This document shows, piece after piece, positions 58,790 through 64,000 of a stretch of 64,000 nucleotides of DNA (position 1 is the first letter of the stretch; every line of letters starts with the position of its first letter). A program made the position numbers and the translations under genes. The notes beneath the pieces were generated by a model. It was not told the DNA's origin and made no database searches. It saw only the letters and a program-made list of their open reading frames with translations. Origin of the DNA: a virus; IMG/VR virus record IMGVR_UViG_3300034013_000240, positions 1-64,000 of that record; one strand, written 5' to 3'.

Positions 58790-59205
58790 GACCTATCTAT
58801 TAATGTGTCTAATGTATTTGTTGGTGGAAAAAACCTATCGCTTTTTAGAATTTTTCCTATAGGTCTTCTAGGGTCATAAATATTATCTCCATTTATAATT
58901 GGTTTTCCATTCTCATCCAGTTTGCTCATATTTGAAGAGTGTATTGCTCTAAAAGCTTCTTCAATTATGTTGTGCATTCCGTGTTGAACAGCTGTACCTA
59001 GTATTATGTAAAGACAATCTCCAATAGCGTCTAATACCTCAACTATATTCCCAGAGGAATTAGCTTCTTTATATTCATTTATCTCTTCCAATAACAAGTC
59101 AACTCTTAGTTCTTGAGTTTTGGCATCAACTAAAGTTGGTTTTTTATAGTAATCAATACCAAACGCTTCATTAAACTCGATTAAATTATTTATCTGTGTC
59201 TTCAT
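58786..59205 (-). CDS. MazG-like nucleotide pyrophosphohydrolase, 139 aa
   Basis: All-alpha NTP-PPase pattern: RVDLLLEEINEYKEANSSGN (E-E-x2-E), EVLDAIGDCLYIILGTAVQH (D of the EXXXD type), then FRAIHSSNMSKLDENGKPII. Such phage enzymes hydrolyse NTPs or possibly (p)ppGpp-related nucleotides, thereby shifting the pool or host stress signals. Its stop overlaps the phosphoesterase start (ATGA). Length is typical. Confidence 0.82.
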   Translation of the reverse strand: MKTQINNLIEFNEAFGIDYYKKPTLVDAKTQELRVDLLLEEINEYKEANSSGNIVEVLDAIGDCLYIILGTAVQHGMHNIIEEAFRAIHSSNMSKLDENGKPIINGDNIYDPRRPIGKILKSDRFFPPTNTLDTLIDRS

Positions 59206-59335
59206 TTTTTTTCTCTCTTATTTGTTTTTGAACCTCCCTTAATTTGTCAACAATTTTTTCGTCGTTGCTGCCCTTATCCATAAGCCTATCTAGCTTCTTT
59301 AATAGATACTCTTCTTTTTCTTTTAAATTATTCAT
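59186..59335 (-). CDS. Small coiled-coil protein, 49 aa
   Basis: ATG 59335, stop at 59186. MNNLKEKEEYLLKKLDRLMD, then KIVDKLREVQKQIREKKNED: one amphipathic charged helix. Its 3' end overlaps the MazG-like gene by 20 bases in another frame. Too short for a domain call; the overlap with a tight operon supports it. Confidence 0.55.
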   Translation of the reverse strand: MNNLKEKEEYLLKKLDRLMDKGSNDEKIVDKLREVQKQIREKKNEDTDK

Positions 59336-59372
59336 GTTTATTGAATTTAAAGGCTTGACTAACTCACACTTA

Positions 59373-59412
59373 GCTTATATCCAAATACTACTGATTTCCA
59401 GTAGCGATAAGC
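59373..59412. other. Nested inverted repeat in a non-coding gap
   Basis: GCTTAT/ATAAGC outside and CTACTG/CAGTAG inside around loop ATTTC, between two small minus-strand genes. Could be a structured leader, processing site or weak terminator; no T-tract on either strand. Confidence 0.4.
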
Positions 59413-59424
59413 ACCTATTAATAA

Positions 59425-59520
59425 TTACGCTGGACAACCATCAAACCAATCGTCGTCGTCTCTTGACACCAGTACCGTAAGTGCTATGCAAAAACAAACG
59501 GTTAAAATTAGTAAATCCAT
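59425..59520 (-). CDS. Tiny membrane protein, 31 aa
   Basis: ATG 59520 to TAA 59425: MDLLILTVCFCIALTVLVSR followed by DDDDWFDGCPA. One hydrophobic helix and an acidic tail. Very short, so low certainty, but similar micro-proteins occur in phage accessory operons. Confidence 0.42.
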   Translation of the reverse strand: MDLLILTVCFCIALTVLVSRDDDDWFDGCPA

Positions 59521-59526
59521 TTTAAT

Positions 59527-59694
59527 TTAATTTAATTTGTTAATAATTTTTTTAAAGGGTATAAACATTGGAATTACTATAAGCGCCAACCCAATCCATG
59601 CGCTTATATGATTAAATATTGCTGATATTAAAAATAGATATACAATAACAATAAATAAAACCAGTAATAATAATATTTTAGAATGGTAGTTCAT
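59527..59694 (-). CDS. Small membrane protein, 55 aa
   Basis: ATG 59694 to TAA 59527. Two hydrophobic helices (ILLLLVLFIVIVYLFLI and WIGLALIVIPMFIPF) separated by a short polar loop, then a basic tail FKKIINKLN. Its start overlaps the end of the 104-aa gene upstream by 17 bases, supporting coupling. Confidence 0.6.
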   Translation of the reverse strand: MNYHSKILLLLVLFIVIVYLFLISAIFNHISAWIGLALIVIPMFIPFKKIINKLN

Positions 59695-59992
59695 GTTTTT
59701 TCTTTTTTAGTTGATGGTTTATAATCATTAAATTACAAGCGGCAGCTTCTATGTGACCATTAGCTCTTCCGTCGTCCTCGTAATCTCCTTTCATTATGTT
59801 AATAACATGCCTAAATAGAGATTGTTTAATTAATTCTATATCTATAGGCTTAGTCCAATTAAAAGGCTCGTATTTACCTTTATTTGAGCTCATTCTTTCA
59901 GCTATTTGAGTTATAAACTCAAAGTCTAATTCATAACTTAGTTTGCCAACGACTTCTTTGTGTCCATTGACATTTATTTCATTTACATTCAT
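59678..59992 (-). CDS. Hypothetical protein, 104 aa
   Basis: Starts MNVNEINVNGHKEVVGKLSY. Helical middle (FITQIAERMSSNKGKYEPFN; IELIKQSLFRHVINIMKGDY) and a C-terminal EAAACNLMIINHQLKKKKHE. The pattern YEDDGRANGHIEAAACNLMI suggests a dATP/dGTP-binding-like small fold as in DUF5664/dATP pyrophosphohydrolase-like proteins, but I cannot confirm. It follows the 129-aa gene after one base. Confidence 0.62.
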   Translation of the reverse strand: MNVNEINVNGHKEVVGKLSYELDFEFITQIAERMSSNKGKYEPFNWTKPIDIELIKQSLFRHVINIMKGDYEDDGRANGHIEAAACNLMIINHQLKKKKHELPF

Positions 59993-59993
59993 T

Positions 59994-60383
59994 TTATGAA
60001 AATTCTTGACTTACAGTATTTAAGTAATCTTTACTGAAGCCAGTTAATACTCCTTTATTTATAAAAAGATTTAGCTTTTTATTTTGTATTTTACTTACCA
60101 TTGACTTATAATTATCAATAATTGAGTCACTGAAATGAAATTCAATTATTTTGTCCTCCTTCATTTTTTTCTGACCAAGTATTATGTCAAGATATAAATC
60201 AGTAGGTAATCCGCAATTAGTTATAAAAACATTGTTTGGCTCTAAGTATTTAAAAACCTCGCAAACCATAACGGTTGTTCCGTGAGATATTTGGTCGATT
60301 GGTTTTTTAGATAAATCAATAGATATAACTATGTTTTCTTTTTTATTTTTACTGTTTTCCTCAGCACTAGTGTTGCTTACCAT
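59994..60383 (-). CDS. Hypothetical protein, 129 aa
   Basis: Starts MVSNTSAEENSKNKKENIVI; a charged N-terminal tail then beta/alpha segments (ISHGTTVMVCEVFKYLEPNN; LYLDIILGQKKMKEDKIIEF). Unknown. It overlaps the 91-aa gene start/stop by seven bases, so belongs to the same operon. Confidence 0.66.
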   Translation of the reverse strand: MVSNTSAEENSKNKKENIVISIDLSKKPIDQISHGTTVMVCEVFKYLEPNNVFITNCGLPTDLYLDIILGQKKMKEDKIIEFHFSDSIIDNYKSMVSKIQNKKLNLFINKGVLTGFSKDYLNTVSQEFS

Positions 60384-60652
60384 ACTGTTTTGTCTTGTAT
60401 ATCAACAACTAAATCAACGAGTTGCCTATCTGATATTGTTACATAATCATCGTCCTTGTGTACGATTAAATCATATACATCAATCTTTAGTAATTCATAC
60501 CCTTCTTTTTTATGGTTACAAACAACATTAACAACTACATTGAAGTCGCACTTCATTCCGTTTTTTAATGGAAAGTTAACTACTTTCTCGTCACAATGTC
60601 CAGCTATGCCGTTCCATTTTAAATTTACGTGTAAATCTTTTTTTAATTTCAT
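60377..60652 (-). CDS. Hypothetical protein, 91 aa
   Basis: Starts MKLKKDLHVNLKWNGIAGHC. Cys/His-containing N-terminal part and a beta-rich middle (CDFNVVVNVVCNHKKEGYEL), then DDYVTISDRQLVDLVVDIQD. No clear zinc pattern. Overlaps the next gene by 7 bases. Function unknown. Confidence 0.66.
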   Translation of the reverse strand: MKLKKDLHVNLKWNGIAGHCDEKVVNFPLKNGMKCDFNVVVNVVCNHKKEGYELLKIDVYDLIVHKDDDYVTISDRQLVDLVVDIQDKTVW

Positions 60653-60653
60653 G

Positions 60654-61013
60654 TTATTTTTTTTTATTTATTTTTGATTCTACAATTATACAATTATTGT
60701 TATTCAAGTACTCATTTAATGTTGTGTTTACTCTACTTAAACTCAAATCTAAAGAATGTGCAATATCTATAGATGTATTTGTTTTGTGAGTTAGGAAGAA
60801 ATCTATTATATGTATCTTTTGTTTATTGTATTTAGAGTTTTTGTTGTTATAGGACCTTTTAAAGTTCTCTAATTCAGTAACCTCTTCCTCGTTAAACCAA
60901 AACTTTTTACGTACTAACGTTCCAACACCTAATCTTCTAGCTCTTGACACAATAACTTGCGGACTTGTTTTAAGCATATTGCTTATAGCTCTAGTATCTA
61001 CTAACTCTCGCAT
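60654..61013 (-). CDS. Helix-turn-helix DNA-binding protein, 119 aa
   Basis: Two HTH-like regions: the start LVDTRAISNMLKTSPQVIVS (MerR/excisionase-like, with VRKKFWFNEEEV as the wing) and the C-terminal SIDIAHSLDLSLSRVNTTLN. The linker is basic (KRSYNNKNSKYNKQKIHIID). Likely a regulator of this minus-strand block, or a DNA-targeting partner of the phosphoesterase gene just upstream (3 bases). Confidence 0.7.
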   Translation of the reverse strand: MRELVDTRAISNMLKTSPQVIVSRARRLGVGTLVRKKFWFNEEEVTELENFKRSYNNKNSKYNKQKIHIIDFFLTHKTNTSIDIAHSLDLSLSRVNTTLNEYLNNNNCIIVESKINKKK

Positions 61014-61016
61014 TCT

Positions 61017-62612
61017 TTAAGATTTGAATTTGTTTTTAATTATGTGAACATGTTGAGCTTTACCATTTGGATATATAACTACATTAGAATGCAACCAAGA
61101 ACTAGCTCCTTTATTATAACCCACCCTAAGATGAGTTAGTGTTCCTACGGATAAATGACCGTCCTCTCTGCATGGTTGATGTGTATGCCCAGTAATATTC
61201 TTGGTATTTAAGTTTTTAAACTGGATAACACCACCTCTACTTCCGTTAGACCCGATATGTCCATGTATAGCACATTCAAAACCAGAGATAGTAAGGCTAT
61301 CATTTATACCTAGACAATGAACATTTTTTACCATCCTGGCATTAAGGTATGCCGGTATAACACCTCTCTTGTCTTTTGATTCAATCATTAGATTAACTAA
61401 CTTTATATAAGCCTCTCTATTTGGTGATTTTCTCCAATCAACATCATTCATCCATCTATCTAAAAACTCGTCGTGATTACTTCTTACCATAACGAAGTTG
61501 TAATCATTATACTCGTTAAAGAAATCAACCATCTGAGATAACTCTTTTATTAAGTTATCAGAACCATCTTTCTCTCTCTCTAAAAGTATCAATGGATTTG
61601 CTCTCTCGTGATGAGAAATACTGTGACCATTGAAAACATCATGCACTATAATCTCCTTTGTTTTCACTAAATCAGCTAATTCAAAAGATACCTTTAACAC
61701 ATCTTCGTTTGTCTCTCCAAGATGTAAATCTCCAAATACAATAGCTTCAGCTCCGTTATGATTGTGAACACTACCTTCATCAACAAATAAATTCAAGTCG
61801 TAAAACGATCCATTGTTATCAGCTTGAACTTGTCTAACGTGAAACACATCACCATCTAACTCTACTAAAACAAATCCTAGTGTATGATGAAACTCTCCTT
61901 TTTTACCAGCTTTCGTGTCTGTATAGTTATTGACTGTTACTGCTCCAGTTGTTAATAGTAATTTGTTTGGATAACCATCTAATACCGGTAGGGATTTTAA
62001 ATGTACTCTAGGATGTCCTATAATACAGCTCTCAAGACCAGTTAACCCATTGAACCCTGATAACGGAGTCGAAGCTGTTGGTTGAATCCTAACGTCTGAA
62101 ACCACACATAAATATTCGTGAATATTGTGTCTGTTTGCATCTAAGTAAGGAATCACTCTTTTGTGCCAAGATAATGTTTTATTATCCTCTTTATCTTTCA
62201 TGCTTCTACTAGAATGCAATGATGTTGGATTTCTATACCTACCTGCCGTTATTAATATTTCGGCATCAAGGTATTTTGAATAAGCCTCTATATTATTTAA
62301 AAACCCATGATGAACCTCAGTTTCTGATTGAGCCCAAGAGATGATAAATCTTTTCTTGGTTTTATCGAACTGCTTAATCATAGCGTTTTTAAATTCATCA
62401 GACTCTTCTAAATTACATCCAGCTACATTGTTAGTTATAGCTCTCTTGTGTAACATCTTAGATACTGTTCTTCTTGATGTGTCAGAGTATGTATATCCAA
62501 ACTCTTCACATATTTTTTTAGTGCTTGATGTGATATTCTCACCTTCATCAAGCAAAGTTTTTACTTTAAGTATAAAATCTTTATTATACTTCTTGTCTTT
62601 TTTAAATTTCAT
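61017..62612 (-). CDS. T5 A1-like metallophosphoesterase/DNase, 531 aa
   Basis: N-terminal HTH-like segment (NITSSTKKICEEFGYTYSDT), a middle region with FIISWAQSETEVHHGFLNNI and EILITAGRYRNPTS that matches the N-terminal half of T5 A1-type proteins, then a calcineurin-like domain: VFGDLHLGE (~295), HDVFNGHSISHHE, MVRSNHDEFLDRW, ECAIHGHIGS and ITGHTHQPCRE. T5 A1 is needed for second-step DNA transfer and host DNA breakdown. Whether this protein plays that role is inference, but motif order and length (A1 ~556 aa) agree. Contains a copy of the dispersed 12-mer. Confidence 0.75.
   Translation of the reverse strand: MKFKKDKKYNKDFILKVKTLLDEGENITSSTKKICEEFGYTYSDTSRRTVSKMLHKRAITNNVAGCNLEESDEFKNAMIKQFDKTKKRFIISWAQSETEVHHGFLNNIEAYSKYLDAEILITAGRYRNPTSLHSSRSMKDKEDNKTLSWHKRVIPYLDANRHNIHEYLCVVSDVRIQPTASTPLSGFNGLTGLESCIIGHPRVHLKSLPVLDGYPNKLLLTTGAVTVNNYTDTKAGKKGEFHHTLGFVLVELDGDVFHVRQVQADNNGSFYDLNLFVDEGSVHNHNGAEAIVFGDLHLGETNEDVLKVSFELADLVKTKEIIVHDVFNGHSISHHERANPLILLEREKDGSDNLIKELSQMVDFFNEYNDYNFVMVRSNHDEFLDRWMNDVDWRKSPNREAYIKLVNLMIESKDKRGVIPAYLNARMVKNVHCLGINDSLTISGFECAIHGHIGSNGSRGGVIQFKNLNTKNITGHTHQPCREDGHLSVGTLTHLRVGYNKGASSWLHSNVVIYPNGKAQHVHIIKNKFKS
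61758..61769 (+). repeat. Dispersed 12-mer ATGATTGTGAAC, copy 7
   Basis: Exact copy within the T5 A1-like gene, read as VHNH on the minus strand. Confidence 0.85.
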
Positions 62613-62766
62613 AGTCTTTAGCTATTGAACTTAATAATTGAATTAGTTCGTTTATAGACGATACTAATTCCTCACTACTCTCCTCGAAGAAACCTTCGTA
62701 AATCTTGTCCGTTAAGTCATTGATTTGTTTTATTGTGTGATTAATAAATTGATTTTTGGTACTCAT
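62602..62766 (-). CDS. Small helical protein, 54 aa
   Basis: ATG 62766 to TAA 62602: MSTKNQFINHTIKQINDLTD, then FFEESSEELVSSINELIQLL. Fully helical, acidic C-half. Its end overlaps the start of the A1-like gene by 11 bases, a sign of coupled translation. A -7 box lies 17 bases upstream. Confidence 0.62.
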   Translation of the reverse strand: MSTKNQFINHTIKQINDLTDKIYEGFFEESSEELVSSINELIQLLSSIAKDYEI

Positions 62767-62782
62767 GTCTTAATTTTTTTTA

Positions 62783-62790
62783 CAAATGTA
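62783..62790 (-). promoter_or_regulatory. Promoter -7 box (TACATTTG) for the A1-like operon
   Basis: TACATTTG on the minus strand, 16 bases before ATG 62766, within a palindromic AT-rich stretch. Confidence 0.45.
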
Positions 62791-62821
62791 TAAACATTTA
62801 TGTTAAAAACATGTTTTTTTA

Positions 62822-63679
62822 TTATTTATTTTTCATTTTTGAGAATATATATGTTATTACAGATACTGTCCATCCATTTCCAAGAGCTTTATATCTCTGA
62901 GTATCACTCACTCCTTCGGTGTAATTATCAGGGAAAGTTTGCAGTCTCTCACATTCTATTGGTGTTAATTTTCTTGATAACTCTTTTACAACGCCATAAG
63001 GAACTCCTTTATACATATTGGCAGTTAAACAAGCTGCCTTTCCATTTAATGGGTTTTTGTGATATTCCCATCTAGGTTTTCCGTTACGAAGCCTACCCAT
63101 ATAATCTACACCTTTTTTTGTTAGATAATATTTATTTTTGACTTCATTCTCTTCTATTATATCAGAAAGTAAAATATTTTCATCACTAGGTAAATCTAAT
63201 TTTTCTATATTAGTCCAATAAAGTCTAGGTCTATTTTGTGCCGAAACCAAAGATGAATTAATAAGCATTGGAGGCACACTTAGAAACTTAGATATTACGT
63301 CTTGGTATTCTTGTTTCATTCTAACGTTCTCTAGTACAAATTTAACATTAGGGTTTAATACTTTTATGTGATTTAATATATTTACATAATCAAAGAACAA
63401 CTTACTTCTAGGGTCATCAAAGTTTAATTGTTTTCCTGCAAAGCTAAATCCCTGACAAGGACTTCCTCCTATAACCAAATCTATAGTAGAGAAATCTATA
63501 TCCCACTTATTCCAATCAGTAATACTTCCTAGTTGATTTGTATTTGGAAAGTTTTTATTTGTAATATGTATAGCATACCTATCTATCTCACTAGCATAAT
63601 AATTATTCACATTAATTCCAGATCGTTCTAGAGCTAATTGACCTGCTGATATTCCATCAAACAAACTTAATACATTCAT
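62822..63679 (-). CDS. C5-cytosine DNA methyltransferase, 285 aa
   Basis: Canonical motif order: I LSLFDGISAG (~5-13), IV GGSPCQGFSFAG with catalytic Cys75, VI LENVRM (~116-121), VIII AQNRPRLYW (~148-155), IX/X LTPIECERLQTFPDNYTEGV and ALGNGWTVSVITYIF. At 285 residues the target-recognition region is short (~residues 170-225), as in other compact phage Dcm-type enzymes. Without a partner nuclease nearby it probably protects phage DNA against host restriction. Target sequence cannot be told. Confidence 0.93.
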   Translation of the reverse strand: MNVLSLFDGISAGQLALERSGINVNNYYASEIDRYAIHITNKNFPNTNQLGSITDWNKWDIDFSTIDLVIGGSPCQGFSFAGKQLNFDDPRSKLFFDYVNILNHIKVLNPNVKFVLENVRMKQEYQDVISKFLSVPPMLINSSLVSAQNRPRLYWTNIEKLDLPSDENILLSDIIEENEVKNKYYLTKKGVDYMGRLRNGKPRWEYHKNPLNGKAACLTANMYKGVPYGVVKELSRKLTPIECERLQTFPDNYTEGVSDTQRYKALGNGWTVSVITYIFSKMKNK

Positions 63680-63963
63680 ATTTTATTTTTATTAACTGTT
63701 AATTTATAATACTCAAAACACTTTTTCATAGCATCATATTCATTTAATACCACTCTGTTTTTAGGAGTATCTTTTTCCTCTAAATCTATCCTCATATAAT
63801 TTATTGACTTATAATTTGACGGTTTGTATCTTACAACCCAAAAATATCCAATCATATTAGTTACTTGCTGAATGTAATAAACAATGTCTTTTTCTAGACA
63901 TTTCTTATAAGCATCTAACTCTTCTTGGTTGGGGGTATAGCTTTTTGATTTTGCTTTAGCCAT
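63676..63963 (-). CDS. Hypothetical protein, 95 aa
   Basis: Starts MAKAKSKSYTPNQEELDAYK. Mixed helical, with VTNMIGYFWVVRYKPSNYKS in the middle. ATG overlaps the stop of the gene upstream (TAATG) and its stop overlaps the methyltransferase start (ATGA). Unknown; perhaps a partner of the methyltransferase. Confidence 0.72.
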   Translation of the reverse strand: MAKAKSKSYTPNQEELDAYKKCLEKDIVYYIQQVTNMIGYFWVVRYKPSNYKSINYMRIDLEEKDTPKNRVVLNEYDAMKKCFEYYKLTVNKNKI

Positions 63964-64000
63964 TAACTCATAGATGTTTCTTCAAATTCAACTTCGTAAC
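63963..64000 (-). CDS. 3' end of a gene entering from outside the window
   Basis: The open frame reads YEVEFEETSMS then TAA at 63963-63965, overlapping the next ATG by one base. Only 11 residues visible, so identity is unknown. Confidence 0.4.
   Translation of the reverse strand, partial: YEVEFEETSMS

Noticed and set aside
1-64000. CRISPR arrays, insertion sequences, integrase, complete tRNA genes
   Set aside because: No regularly spaced repeats, transposase or integrase motifs, or complete cloverleaf seen on either strand.

Overview
The window looks like most of one strictly lytic, tailed phage genome infecting a Bacteroidota host, probably a Flavobacterium-like one. The DNA is very AT-rich. 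Most genes lack Shine-Dalgarno sequences, and several promoters carry the Bacteroidota -7 box TAnnTTTG (often TAnnTTTGC), twice with a -33 TTG/TTTG 19 bp upstream. The head-neck gene order (large terminase, portal, acidic scaffold-like protein, major capsid protein, two ring/connector-like proteins, a ~1500-residue neck protein, several internal proteins ending in one of 2488 residues) resembles podoviruses of the crAss-like/Cellulophaga type; that placement is inference. No integrase, repressor pair, full tRNA or CRISPR array was seen.

Layout. (1) 1-14.25 kb, minus strand: early/replication genes. They are ThyX (cut by the window edge), a replication initiator with helix-turn-helix, an SSB-like protein with acidic DDDLPF tail, a PD-(D/E)XK exonuclease, an ERF-type annealing protein and an HNH homing endonuclease. 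Then come many small accessory genes, including a tandem paralogue family (MKQETLEEV start, QFKKK end), a conserved 582-residue phage protein, an M20-type metallopeptidase and small membrane proteins. (2) 13.14-15.15 kb: two long non-coding stretches with a tRNA-like mini-element, a candidate small RNA, palindromes, direct repeats and G-runs; a plausible control/origin region between leftward and rightward transcription. (3) 15.15-56.1 kb, plus strand: two HTH regulators/GIY-YIG-like nuclease, a GroEL-GroES pair, small late proteins, tail spike/fibre genes, a complete lysis cassette (holin, GH24 endolysin, unimolecular spanin), further fibres, and then packaging, capsid, neck and internal virion genes. 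A second GroES-like protein lies just upstream of the terminase. (4) 56.1-64 kb, minus strand: PD-(D/E)XK nuclease, an RNA repair set (RNA ligase, P-loop kinase, calcineurin-like phosphoesterase), a MazG-like pyrophosphohydrolase, small membrane/coiled-coil proteins, an HTH protein, a T5 A1-like metallophosphoesterase and a C5-cytosine methyltransferase.

The most unusual non-coding signals are these. First, two copies (12.44-12.52 kb and 45.94-46.02 kb) of an ~80-bp element placed upstream of unrelated genes. Each has a 7-bp hairpin whose two arms are swapped between the copies while loop and flank are conserved; such a whole-stem exchange argues that the hairpin itself matters. Second, a 12-mer ATGATTGTGAAC is present in seven exact copies, all in one orientation, in different reading frames and once between genes inside the tRNA-like element.

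Working together, the early block supplies nucleotides, replicates and recombines DNA; the right-hand minus block repairs RNA, modifies DNA and may attack the host genome; the plus block folds, assembles and releases virions.
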